From NCBI GenBank assembly GCA_943789475.1, contig CALSUG010000001.1, positions 111,926 through 175,925 on the forward strand: a stretch of 64,000 nucleotides of DNA, read 5' to 3'. A model generated the notes under the pieces. It was not told where the DNA came from. It did not search any database and worked only from the letters and a program-made list of their open reading frames with translations. The first letter of the stretch is position 1. Each line of letters opens with the position of its first letter. Below, one piece after another: positions 36,687 through 45,126 of the stretch. The stretch comes from an uncultured Alphaproteobacteria bacterium (lineage in GTDB: Bacteria > Pseudomonadota > Alphaproteobacteria > Micavibrionales > UBA1664). A program made the position numbers and the translations under genes.

Positions 36687-37277
36687 CTAAATAATGATGC
36701 GATAAACTTGTTCAAATGATTCATTGCCACTCGTCGCAATGCGATAGAGTGAATTTGGATTTGTTTCAAAAATATAGATTTTGTTTTTTTGATCTTTGAT
36801 AGATTTGCCGATAAATGGCTTTAAATGTTTAATATCATTCGTGCGTAAAAATCTTTTAACGCCCGCCATATAACGCCCTAACTTAGAGGCATAATGAAAC
36901 TTATCAATGATTATAGGTGTCGCTTCACCATCGCTATAAATAAGCATTTTGCGAGGTAGGGTGTTTTTTACAATCCAACGGTTGCCCTTTTTACGAATTG
37001 CTCCTAATTGTCTAGCTTGGTTGCGTAATCGTTGCGGTGATACACGGATTTCTTTTGCGGCGTCCGATAAAGAATTACCCTCGCGTAAAGATTTCAAACT
37101 GATTTGTAATTTATTATCGGCAATCGGTTTAGACTTACCAACATAGTTTTCATTGGCTTTAGGATGTCCTCGCGCTTGCGATAGAGATAATCCTCTCGCC
37201 GTACCACGTGCAATGCGTCTTTTATATTCTGCGGCGTAATCGCGTTTTTTACCCTTGGATTTTGTTTTTACCGTCAT
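36687..37277 (-). CDS. HTH protein of the casposon
   Basis: 196 residues, basic. An N-terminal KRDYAAEYKRRIARGTARGLSLSQARGHP segment, found in many phage and plasmid proteins, precedes a helix-turn-helix (about 58-82, LREGNSLSDAAKEIRVSPQRLRNQARQLG). The C-terminal part may bind DNA or the end complexes. It is 13 bases upstream of the HNH gene. A regulator or TIR-binding role is inference. Confidence 0.75.
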   Translation of the reverse strand: MTVKTKSKGKKRDYAAEYKRRIARGTARGLSLSQARGHPKANENYVGKSKPIADNKLQISLKSLREGNSLSDAAKEIRVSPQRLRNQARQLGAIRKKGNRWIVKNTLPRKMLIYSDGEATPIIIDKFHYASKLGRYMAGVKRFLRTNDIKHLKPFIGKSIKDQKNKIYIFETNPNSLYRIATSGNESFEQVYRIII

Positions 37278-37384
37278 AATTAACCTTTAATTCTCATTCA
37301 AGAATCAAAAGTAAATCAGATATAAACCTCGATAAATGTCACAAAAATAGAAATAATTTTGAGGGTATTTTTGAGGATGGTTTT

Positions 37385-38182
37385 TTAAAAATATTTACGA
37401 ATAGTTCGCCTTATAGTTTCGTCAGATAGTCCTTTGTCGTTAGCATCAGGATACAATATCTCTATAGCATTACGAATATGTGAGTAATGAGATTGAATGG
37501 AGTGATCGCGTATTATTTTTCCGTCAGCATCTAATTTTTTAAACGCATCTTCGATCATCACCTTTTTTGAGGGGCGACCTCGTGTAATATATGGCTCTTT
37601 ATCAGGAAGGGGAGCATTTTGTTTTTTATTCAAAATATTCCACCGATAATAGTCGGTTGCTGTTTCTAAAAACTCTTTTAAAAGCACTTGTTCAGAAATT
37701 TGAAAACTTGAGTCCTTTTTATAGGGAAAATCTAAAGTTTTTCCCGTCCAAATGTGGTGGTACTCAAAAAGATAAAATAATGCCTCTAAAAATATATCTT
37801 TTTTCAAATTAGATATCTTAAATAATTCATCAATCGATACAGAATCATCAAGGCGTTTTTTATATAAATCAGGAAGCAGTGAATATATTTCAGACATAGC
37901 CTTTAATAAAGCTTTTGATTTATTTATTTCAATTAAAGGCAATGCATATGATTTTAATAAATAAAAATCTTTGTTTTCAATTCGCTCAATATAAATAAAT
38001 TGATACTCATGCTGTAAAGTATCTAACAACACCATATGTTTGGGGTTATTTGCACGGTATCTTTTTTTCTCAACACGCGGCGGTTCACTATCTAAATGAA
38101 TAAATATATTTTTTAAGCACTCTAAAATATCGCTCCCTAATATTTCTTTTGCACTTTCTATATCTTGCAAATAATTATTCAA
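37385..38182 (-). CDS. Unknown casposon protein
   Basis: 265 residues between cas1 and the HTH gene; no family recognised. Mostly helical and charged; the last 55 residues (SYHS-like block, then GLSDETIRRTIRKYF) look like a DNA-binding or winged-helix end, and TRGRPSKKVMIEDAFKKL resembles the linker before such domains. Possibly a target or end-recognition factor. About 100 bases separate it from the HTH gene, so it may have its own promoter. Confidence 0.6.
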   Translation of the reverse strand: MNNYLQDIESAKEILGSDILECLKNIFIHLDSEPPRVEKKRYRANNPKHMVLLDTLQHEYQFIYIERIENKDFYLLKSYALPLIEINKSKALLKAMSEIYSLLPDLYKKRLDDSVSIDELFKISNLKKDIFLEALFYLFEYHHIWTGKTLDFPYKKDSSFQISEQVLLKEFLETATDYYRWNILNKKQNAPLPDKEPYITRGRPSKKVMIEDAFKKLDADGKIIRDHSIQSHYSHIRNAIEILYPDANDKGLSDETIRRTIRKYF

Positions 38183-38229
38183 ATTTAAAATACCGTTATT
38201 ATTATTTTCTTTTTAAAAATATAACGGAA

Positions 38230-39384
38230 TTATAGATTGATTTGAATGTTTTTACCGACTAATTGCTTAATAACCTTATTTGTTACTGTATTTATTTCAG
38301 GAATATCATACATTAATTTCACAACATATCGCGCAAATTGAGGATGTAGCCTGCATACGCCATTTTTATTTAATGTAAAATCGTCTGGTGCAAATGTACG
38401 GCTAAGAACAAATTCTAAAATATGTTGATCTATCAAAGGGCGCAATGGCTCCATAATATCAAATATAAGGGATGTGCGATCTTTGGTATTAGAGTGCATA
38501 TATCCAATGGTGGGATCAAGCCCTGCGGCAACAACATAACCTCGAACTTGGTTTTCAAGAATAGCGTAAGCGTAATTTAAAATGGCATTAACAGGGTGAT
38601 TGGCTAATTGATTGCTTTTACCACCTCGACCATATCCAATACGCGTACCGATATTTTCCCATTCTGGTGGAATATGTTTGCGATTTAATCCACGCCATTT
38701 AAGAGGTAAGGTGTACCAATACCGAAAATAAGCCGCCGCCGCAATTCCCTCTACTGCAAGTAATGAAGCTAAGTTACAGGGTGGATTATTTTTGATCTTA
38801 GTTTCTTGTTCTTTAATTTTTGTCAATATTGGCTTTGCCGTATCGCAATTATCAGATATTTTTTTAATTGTTTGATATGAATTTTTAATTTTTTGTAAAA
38901 CAACCCATTTTGAAAATTCAAAACCATTATCTTTTACTTGGATTTCTAATTGCCGGTTTACCAATTTGGTATCGGCGGCATAGTAAGTATTACCAATGGA
39001 TGAAACATGACCTTGCCAGTCAATTTGAATAAGAGGCACGCCTTGATCCGATAACCATTGAAGGGCATTAAAACTCAAACTGCCGTCACCATCCAATATA
39101 ACAATACGAGAGGGTAATTGGCGATCATTTGGAAAGAAACGGTATTCTTCTCGTATTTGAGGATAATGAGTAAAGCCGCATTTAATAAGTAATGTATCTC
39201 TATCAATATTTAATTTGATACCATGACCACTTAATATAAGAGGTTTATGAATGATACGGCGTTTGCGAGCTGTATATTGTGGGATTGGATTTATCTTTTT
39301 TAACCAATAATCACCTCTATCTGACCACTCATTATCATTCGATATATCGTTATCAATATTCAATTTTAATTGTGCTTTTGTCAT
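38230..39384 (-). CDS. cas1: Cas1 family casposase
   Basis: 384 residues. The Cas1 all-helical catalytic domain is clear: LLAVEGIAAAAYFRYW (Glu212), HPVNAILNYAYAILENQVRGYVVAAGLDPTIGYMH (His297), and SLIFDIMEPLRPLIDQ (Asp309, Glu312). The N-terminal beta domain includes FPNDRQLPSRIVILDGDGS. It is the metal-dependent integrase that joins the element ends to the target. Length and the extra N-terminal 45 residues fit casposases more than CRISPR Cas1. It is the first gene of the element, about 50 bases inside the right inverted repeat. An upstream TTG would add 5 residues. Confidence 0.95.
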   Translation of the reverse strand: MTKAQLKLNIDNDISNDNEWSDRGDYWLKKINPIPQYTARKRRIIHKPLILSGHGIKLNIDRDTLLIKCGFTHYPQIREEYRFFPNDRQLPSRIVILDGDGSLSFNALQWLSDQGVPLIQIDWQGHVSSIGNTYYAADTKLVNRQLEIQVKDNGFEFSKWVVLQKIKNSYQTIKKISDNCDTAKPILTKIKEQETKIKNNPPCNLASLLAVEGIAAAAYFRYWYTLPLKWRGLNRKHIPPEWENIGTRIGYGRGGKSNQLANHPVNAILNYAYAILENQVRGYVVAAGLDPTIGYMHSNTKDRTSLIFDIMEPLRPLIDQHILEFVLSRTFAPDDFTLNKNGVCRLHPQFARYVVKLMYDIPEINTVTNKVIKQLVGKNIQINL

Positions 39385-39437
39385 GGTTATTTGTAGCAAA
39401 AACCGAACAATAAAACCACTTCAAACCGTTAATACAC

Positions 39438-39533
39438 AAAGAAAAAAACCGCCATCAATAAAGATAGCGGTTTAATCAATTCTAGCTAGTCAATATGGTC
39501 AGATTTCAGAACTTTCTAACCTATCACTATACC
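39438..39533 (-). repeat. Casposon terminal inverted repeat, right
   Basis: Reverse complement of the left repeat: 70 of 71 bases in the outer part, then a related but diverged hairpin and T run. It ends at the right copy of the target duplication. Confidence 0.95.
39442..39473 (-). terminator. Terminator inside the right inverted repeat
   Basis: On the minus strand ACCGCTATC pairs with GATGGCGGT, then seven T. One pair is G-U on the minus strand RNA and a C-A mismatch on the plus strand, so it favours minus-strand termination. It faces transcription coming in from the prophage baseplate genes. Confidence 0.75.
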
Positions 39534-39551
39534 CCCGCTATTTTTAGCGGG
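39534..39551 (+). repeat. Target site duplication, right copy
   Basis: Identical to 32139-32156 and in the same orientation. Here it keeps the T tract (GTTTTTTAAT) of the old terminator, while the left copy keeps the A tract (TCTAAAAC). Joining the two flanks rebuilds one complete bidirectional intrinsic terminator. Confidence 0.9.
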
Positions 39552-39572
39552 TTTTTTAATCTCGAAATAATT

Positions 39573-40463
39573 TCATTTCACGAACGGAACATATGTTGCA
39601 CGTGTAAAGCTGATATCAACATCAAACCCCTCATCATCACGAACAGGTATTGTGGTATCGCCACACGTACCAACACCGCCTGTTTTTTTCTTATATATAG
39701 CATCCGCAATTTCACTATCACTACCACCATCGACAATTACCGCAACAGAATGAGACGGAATCGTATAGTTTTGAACTGTTACATCCTCACCTTTATCATT
39801 GTCACGCCCTATAACATCAGAAACACCCTCTATACGTTTAATTGCACCAACAATAGACCCAACAATTGTTAATGCGTTTTTTTCTCTTTGTGCCTTGTAC
39901 TGTGTTCTATAAGAAGCATCTTGTTCGACATCTCGCCCTAATATCGCATCATCAGTGTTTAAAACAGTTTCCCACCCTAGAACTAAATCAACAATTTGTG
40001 AAAGCTCACCTGTTGCCGCTGGAACAACCCCAGCCTCAACGCTATACATCGTTGCAGCTGCACTCCCGTTACTCTCCAGTTGAACATCTTCATCCAACTG
40101 AAACATATCTCCATCTTGTGTTTTCGCTCTACTCCCAGCAGGAATGAGCGTTGAAGGTAATCCGTTCAAAATTACAGGTGTAAGCGATCTTTCTTTATCG
40201 CGCCTTGAAACACCTAAAACATTCGCAATTCCATCAATTTGCAAGCCATAAGCTTGATCAATATCATTCGCACTCGCAACAGCAACTATCGCATCATCTG
40301 ATTGAGATAATGACTGTGCTAAAATACCAATGATTTGTCCCTGTGGTGTTTCGCTATCTAAATCTATATTTTCACCAAAGGCACTTTTGAAAGCACCCTC
40401 AAGTTTTTCAATATATCCTTCTAAGCTTGTAGCTTGAACGCCTGTATCAGTTATTTTAGCCAT
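39573..40463 (-). CDS. Baseplate J-like protein, C-terminally short
   Basis: 296 residues. N-terminal EKLEGAFKSAFGENIDLDSETPQGQIIGILAQSLSQ and the central domain with LVLGWETVLNTDDAILGRDVEQDASYRTQYKAQRE are hallmarks of the Mu gp47/P2 J family, a baseplate wedge part. The frame ends at FDVDISFTRATYVPFVK, where relatives usually continue for perhaps 60-80 residues. The stop lies 22 bases from the casposon target copy, so the phage module appears cut there before the casposon arrived. Confidence 0.85.
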   Translation of the reverse strand: MAKITDTGVQATSLEGYIEKLEGAFKSAFGENIDLDSETPQGQIIGILAQSLSQSDDAIVAVASANDIDQAYGLQIDGIANVLGVSRRDKERSLTPVILNGLPSTLIPAGSRAKTQDGDMFQLDEDVQLESNGSAAATMYSVEAGVVPAATGELSQIVDLVLGWETVLNTDDAILGRDVEQDASYRTQYKAQREKNALTIVGSIVGAIKRIEGVSDVIGRDNDKGEDVTVQNYTIPSHSVAVIVDGGSDSEIADAIYKKKTGGVGTCGDTTIPVRDDEGFDVDISFTRATYVPFVK

Positions 40464-40807
40464 TAAATTTCCACCTCAATATCGCCGTATATTGTTTGAA
40501 CTGTCGCCTGATAGAGCAATGTCCTATCGATAATTTTTGTTGATACTTTTCCAATTCCAGTAACACCATCTTCTTGTAAAATTTCTTTATTAAAAATACT
40601 GGCCGCTAACCCTGCATTTGCAGGACGCGTTAGAATTTCTTCTTTGTATGGGATTCCTTCATTAATATTTAAAAACCAATCCCTCTTAAAAAAACGAAGA
40701 CGTTGCAATATCTTTTGTCGAACGCGCTCTAAATCAGATACAGGCTTTAAACTTCCTGAATTATCAAGAGATATATCGCTATTCGAAAAATCTAAACTAA
40801 CCTTCAT
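40463..40807 (-). CDS. Baseplate wedge protein (gp46/gp25-like)
   Basis: 114 residues. VRQKILQRLRFFKRDWFLNINEGIPYKEEIL is the signature of small Mu gp46-type wedge proteins. It overlaps the stop of the spike gene and the start of J by single bases, in the usual V-W-J order. Confidence 0.8.
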   Translation of the reverse strand: MKVSLDFSNSDISLDNSGSLKPVSDLERVRQKILQRLRFFKRDWFLNINEGIPYKEEILTRPANAGLAASIFNKEILQEDGVTGIGKVSTKIIDRTLLYQATVQTIYGDIEVEI

Positions 40808-41550
40808 TCTGATGTACCTGTATTTGATGGCCCTGTTTGAACACCACTATGCGTGTGTGTGTCACCAATATTTTTTCCATTGTGAGTTATTTCCCCATTA
40901 GTCGCTTCAATTCCCGAACTAAATCGTGCGGGGCCGCCACCCGCACCTGTGGCATTTCCTGTCCATGTAAGCGAACCATCAATAAGAACATCACCATTAA
41001 TCACTGTGTCTGTACAATTAACCTCAGCATTCGTGCAATCCACCTGAACCTTAGCTGGTGTTTTTAATCGAATGTGACCATCTTCAACATACACAGCATT
41101 GCTACCATCTTCGCTTTGCATTGAAACTCCGTCACTCGTTGCTGGTGTAATTGCAAGAGAACCGAACCCCGGTATGGCAACAGCATCTTTAATATCAAAA
41201 AAACCCTCGTCTGGCTTTGATATCTGATAATTCAACTTGAATTTTGATAACCCTCGCGCAGAAAACATACACAAAACTGCATCACCTTTTTTCACAGGCA
41301 AATGAAGAACAAATCCCCCTCCTGATGGGTGGGCAAATGGCACGTTTGCAATTGGTGGACGATCAACCAATGTTCCATCCGTTTTTTGTAATTGAATAGC
41401 TGGTTGAACGATTCCCCTTTTGGTTTCTTCATCATAAGACACAACAATACCAGGTAACGTTGTGTAAATACCCTTGAGCATTTGTTCAAAAGCAAAGTTT
41501 AAAACACTTGATAGGTCAGAATAATCTTTTTCGTTATCTATATTACTCAT
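40804..41550 (-). CDS. Baseplate spike protein (Gp138/gp45-like)
   Basis: 248 residues. The N-terminal OB-like domain (about 30-150, LPGIVVSYDEETKRGIVQPAIQ and SGGGFVLHLPVKKGDAVLCMF) resembles Gp138/gpV proteins. The C-terminal beta-helix has short repeats (VQVDCTNAEVNCTDTVINGDV) and ends in THTHSGVQTGPSNTG, the His-x-His tip that binds iron in membrane-piercing spikes. Confidence 0.85.
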   Translation of the reverse strand: MSNIDNEKDYSDLSSVLNFAFEQMLKGIYTTLPGIVVSYDEETKRGIVQPAIQLQKTDGTLVDRPPIANVPFAHPSGGGFVLHLPVKKGDAVLCMFSARGLSKFKLNYQISKPDEGFFDIKDAVAIPGFGSLAITPATSDGVSMQSEDGSNAVYVEDGHIRLKTPAKVQVDCTNAEVNCTDTVINGDVLIDGSLTWTGNATGAGGGPARFSSGIEATNGEITHNGKNIGDTHTHSGVQTGPSNTGTSE

Positions 41551-42391
41551 CTAATGGCACCGCTATAATTTCACTAACAAAATCACCGTTTCTATTATCC
41601 CCTCGATGAACGATTTTTGTCACCTTGTAGAAGCCTTCTTTTGATTGTGCTCTTGCATTTTTGTCATCACCAGAAGCGGGTTTTTGAAGCACCGATGAAA
41701 CGGGCTGTATCTTAGAATTAATGTTTATTAACGCATTGAGTAAAGAAACAACCTTAATACCTTTATCCGTGAACGATGGAGAACCCACCATTCCACTATC
41801 TTCACTCAATACAAACACCGCATCATTAGGAACACCGCCATTACTTGAAAAATTAATAACCCCATTATCTTCATACCACTGAATATTTGAAGGTCGTAAT
41901 ATTCTATCTAACATGTCGGATGTTCTGCCTGACCACGCAAAGTCATTTAAAATCAAATTATCTGGTATCGTTGATAACGTCCCCGATATTAACGAAAACG
42001 AAGGTAGTGCATCTTTAACCACCTGTTTCGCGGACACAGGCCCCTGATATGATTTTACAAATTCCGCACTGGTTGTTTTAAAAACATTTCCCCCGAGAGT
42101 AATTACAGTCACTCGGTTTAATCCGCTTTTGTCTTTTTCGACCTTCCGAACATCACCATCAAAAACAAGATTTGCAATTCCATCATATCCAGCAAGAAAA
42201 CGAATCCGTTTTCCTCGCTTAAAGATGCGAGCCTCGGTACTTTCATTCAAATTATATATCTTTATCCAGCCCTCCGCAGGCTTTGAAGATGTTTCTTTTA
42301 TTATTTCAAATGCTATAAACAAATCAGATATGGAATCAGCATTATCATCATCACCTATAATGACCTCTACGATCCGTTTATAGAGACGCAT
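41543..42391 (-). CDS. Baseplate hub protein
   Basis: 282 residues with beta-rich N-terminal half (IRFLAGYDGIANLVFDGDVRKVE) and VIHRGD-like end (KVTKIVHRGDNRNGDFVSEI) as in phage hub proteins that connect the tail tube to the spike. It overlaps both neighbours. Its position between the plug and spike genes supports this; homology was judged by pattern only. Confidence 0.7.
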   Translation of the reverse strand: MRLYKRIVEVIIGDDDNADSISDLFIAFEIIKETSSKPAEGWIKIYNLNESTEARIFKRGKRIRFLAGYDGIANLVFDGDVRKVEKDKSGLNRVTVITLGGNVFKTTSAEFVKSYQGPVSAKQVVKDALPSFSLISGTLSTIPDNLILNDFAWSGRTSDMLDRILRPSNIQWYEDNGVINFSSNGGVPNDAVFVLSEDSGMVGSPSFTDKGIKVVSLLNALININSKIQPVSSVLQKPASGDDKNARAQSKEGFYKVTKIVHRGDNRNGDFVSEIIAVPLDE

Positions 42392-42710
42392 TTAATGCAC
42401 CCTTCAATTCTTCATTCGTTAAATAAACCATCTTGTGCGTATTTCCCCATGCTCTACGTCCAAGCTCTTGCTCGGGCGCTGTTGATGGAACAACAACGAG
42501 TTCACCTTCGAAATCTTTTATAATATTCCGTATAAGGCGAGCTTTATTATTTAGGCGACGAGCGCTTACAATTTTTTTATTTTCGTACGCTATATCGATA
42601 TACCAACCACTCCCTACGTTTTGATACCAAATTTTTATTTCGACCGGTTGTTTATTGAGGAAAGTCACAAATTTTTGACTAGCATCATTTGTTACTGGGA
42701 TTAACTGCAC
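42378..42710 (-). CDS. Baseplate plug-like protein
   Basis: 110 residues. QKFVTFLNKQPVEIKIWYQNVGSGWYIDI and ELVVVPSTAPEQELGRRAWG fit the small plug-domain proteins of contractile baseplates. It lies between the Dit-like and hub genes. Confidence 0.65.
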   Translation of the reverse strand: MQLIPVTNDASQKFVTFLNKQPVEIKIWYQNVGSGWYIDIAYENKKIVSARRLNNKARLIRNIIKDFEGELVVVPSTAPEQELGRRAWGNTHKMVYLTNEELKGALNASL

Positions 42711-42718
42711 AATATCTC

Positions 42719-43315
42719 CTACGTTCCGCTTATTGCATTGATGATAAGATCAGTGTCGTCATCACTTATTTCTATTGATTGTTTTTGTCCAAAATCAACC
42801 GTGCTTGTTTTATCAGCAGCCTCACTGTCTTGATCTACATTTGACGGTGGCAATTTTGTTAACCTTGTTTGAGCAAAAATAACTTCTTCTAAATCAATTC
42901 TAAAACGCAAAGACTTGCCCGTTTTTTCATTTGGCGCACAATGAACATTCTTGATCATCATGTTTTCATATGTTTGCAATCTTGTTACGACAGTCAACGG
43001 TTCTAAATTTTCTGCTAAAAACCTTATGCGGCCCCACGCCTCAGTTGATCTTCCATATCCGGGAATATCCACGATAGCGTTCGAGGCCACAAACAAATCA
43101 GAAACCCAACCCTCAAGGCTCAATTTATCAGGCAACTTAACCGCATTGTCTGTACCGCTTGAACCGCTTTCAATAGGATAATTTGTTGTATCTATGGATA
43201 TTCGATGTTCTTCATCCGGGTGAGCGTCCACCACCCCCCAAAGCCCCTGTATATAAGTCGAATACCGATCTATAATCGTAAAATCAAAAGACGTTAACGC
43301 ATCAACAATACTCAT
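42719..43315 (-). CDS. Dit-like tail/baseplate protein
   Basis: 198 residues. The pattern ISIDTTNYPIESGSSGTDNAVKLPDKLSLEGWVSD and LRFRIDLEEVIFAQTR resembles the N-terminal domain of Dit-like distal tail proteins in myophages. It overlaps the tape measure stop by 4 bases. Confidence 0.65.
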   Translation of the reverse strand: MSIVDALTSFDFTIIDRYSTYIQGLWGVVDAHPDEEHRISIDTTNYPIESGSSGTDNAVKLPDKLSLEGWVSDLFVASNAIVDIPGYGRSTEAWGRIRFLAENLEPLTVVTRLQTYENMMIKNVHCAPNEKTGKSLRFRIDLEEVIFAQTRLTKLPPSNVDQDSEAADKTSTVDFGQKQSIEISDDDTDLIINAISGT

Positions 43316-44919
43316 CGTGCGAAGGCTCCATCAAAATTTTGTGCCGTATTTTGCATTTGATCCCGTAAGGCACCACCCACATTTTGTGCAATTTCTCTAC
43401 TATCGCCGCCTTTGGCATCAACGGTTAGGCTTTGAATGCTCACACTGTTTGACTGACTGTTAACGGATGATCCCACTGATGCAGGCAACGTTGAATCTGG
43501 TGATGCTGTGTTTTTAGCGATAATATTTGTATCACCTATATTAAACCCAAGAAGTTCACCAATGGATCCCGCGATGCCCTTTATTTTATCCCACCCCCAA
43601 AGGAATGCCTTTACGATATCGTCCCACCAATACCAAACAGCGGTTAAAACGCCGACTAGCGCATATAATCCAAGGATCAAAAACCCAACAGGATTCATCG
43701 CCATGACTGCGTTAAATATCCCCATTACAATAGAAACACCTTTTAATGCCGCAGCCAACCCCAACAAAACAGGCCCTAACGTTAGAACAAATCCTGTAAA
43801 ACCTCTTATGCCAGATGCTCCATCACCGCTTAAAAGACTTGCCAGCCATCCGATACCATTCGCCACCCGTATTATAGCATCCGTTAATCCAGCGTCACCA
43901 AGAGCCAACAATAATCCTTCAATTTTTGATGTCACCGATGCAACCGCACCCGGCAAGCCAGCCATTTGTTGATCTGCCATTCTTTGAGCAGAACCACCAG
44001 CGCCTTCATAAGCGGCCGTCAAATCTTTGATGCCCTTGGTGTTACCCGATAAAATCAATGCTTGGGTTGTTGCCTCTGCACCGAATATTGCCGCCGCTTG
44101 CGCTAAGTCTATATTTTTTTCACCCATTTCAGCCATTAAGTCAGCAATTTTTCCTTGCTTAACGGCCTTTTGCACCTCACTCAAACTTAACCCTAATGAA
44201 GCCATAGCGTTGCGTGCTTCTTTTGATGGCTTAGCAAGTCGCAACATAATTGTTTTTAATCCTGTACCTGCGATCGATGCCTCAAGACCGTTGTTTTGCA
44301 ACGTCGCAAGCATGGATGCTGTCTCTTCTAATTCCATTCCTAAGCTTTGAGCGGTTGGCGCAACTTTGGACATCGCAAAGCCCATTTCGGACACCGTTGT
44401 TTTTGCGGAACTTGCCGCAGCCGCCAGAACATCAGCGACACGTCCACTATCGCTCGCCTCCATTTTAAAGGCAGCCATAACAGCTGTTGTTGTTTCAGCT
44501 GCCTCTTTCATGCTCAATTGACCAGCAGCCGCCAATGCCAAAACACCGGGCATTGTCTCAAGAATTTTTATAGTGTCGTAACCTGCCTTACCTAATTCCG
44601 TTTGTGCGTCTGCAGCCTGTGATGCACTAAATGATGTTTCTCGACCAAGTTGTTTTGCCTGTTTGCGTAACATAGCCATATCTTCATCGGTAGCATTTGT
44701 AGCCGCGCGCAATGCATTCATGCCTTTCTCAAAACCTAAAACGCTATGACCAACGCCAAATAATGCCGCCGTTAAAACAGCACCACCAACCGCCGCGGTA
44801 TTAGCCGCCTTGTCTAATTCAGCGCGTGTTTCTTTTATCTTTTGTTTCGCGTTCTTTATCCCTTTATCATCCACTTCAAAACCAAGGACGGTAACAAGAG
44901 TATCAAGTAACGTTGACAT
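43312..44919 (-). CDS. Tail tape measure protein
   Basis: 535 residues. TP901-type core: KGMNALRAATNATDEDMAMLRKQAKQLGRETSFSASQAADAQTELGKAGYDT, then a second coiled segment. Hydrophobic helices near 375-430 (GFVLTLGPVLLGLAAALKG, GFLILGLYALVGVLTAVWYW) are expected for the part ejected into the membrane. Length sets the tail length; this predicts a short contractile tail. Confidence 0.92.
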   Translation of the reverse strand: MSTLLDTLVTVLGFEVDDKGIKNAKQKIKETRAELDKAANTAAVGGAVLTAALFGVGHSVLGFEKGMNALRAATNATDEDMAMLRKQAKQLGRETSFSASQAADAQTELGKAGYDTIKILETMPGVLALAAAGQLSMKEAAETTTAVMAAFKMEASDSGRVADVLAAAASSAKTTVSEMGFAMSKVAPTAQSLGMELEETASMLATLQNNGLEASIAGTGLKTIMLRLAKPSKEARNAMASLGLSLSEVQKAVKQGKIADLMAEMGEKNIDLAQAAAIFGAEATTQALILSGNTKGIKDLTAAYEGAGGSAQRMADQQMAGLPGAVASVTSKIEGLLLALGDAGLTDAIIRVANGIGWLASLLSGDGASGIRGFTGFVLTLGPVLLGLAAALKGVSIVMGIFNAVMAMNPVGFLILGLYALVGVLTAVWYWWDDIVKAFLWGWDKIKGIAGSIGELLGFNIGDTNIIAKNTASPDSTLPASVGSSVNSQSNSVSIQSLTVDAKGGDSREIAQNVGGALRDQMQNTAQNFDGAFAR

Positions 44920-44921
44920 TG

Positions 44922-45126
44922 TTATTTCTTCCTTTTTCTTTCTTCCACGGCGCGGGCGCGTTTTTCATTTTCAGAACGAACCATCAATATTTCGTTCATG
45001 TTTGCAAAGTCATCTATGGATAACGTGTATATATCCCCATACGAGCAAAGCCCCGCATCTATGGGCATCGCAAGAAATGGTGGTAAATTTATTGTTTGGA
45101 CGGGATTAAACCCAATATCTTTTTGG
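44922..45126 (-). CDS. Tail assembly chaperone, frameshift extension (T)
   Basis: This short frame (FNPVQTINLPPFLAMPIDAG, ending RARAVEERKRKK) overlaps the chaperone gene in the -1 frame and has no start of its own. Tail chaperones just before a tape measure gene usually make a G and a GT product by -1 slippage. The A-rich CCCAAAAAG near 45118-45126 in the overlap is the likely slip site. Confidence 0.6.

Larger units (their letters stand above)
32157..39533 (-). mobile_element. Casposon (Cas1-solo transposon)
   Basis: A 7.38-kb element with long inverted repeats, flanked by an 18-bp direct repeat. All genes are on the minus strand: cas1, an unknown gene, an HTH gene, an HNH nuclease, polB and a truncated M3 peptidase. 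Solo Cas1 with PolB, HNH and HTH proteins inside inverted repeats defines casposons. There is no cas2 and no CRISPR array. Both ends and the target duplication are preserved, so the insertion looks recent. Cas1 and PolB look intact apart from the PolB C-terminus. Confidence 0.93.

Noticed and set aside
38230..39399. CRISPR-Cas adaptation gene
   Set aside because: No cas2, no other cas gene and no repeat-spacer array is near; flanking inverted repeats and PolB point to a casposon.
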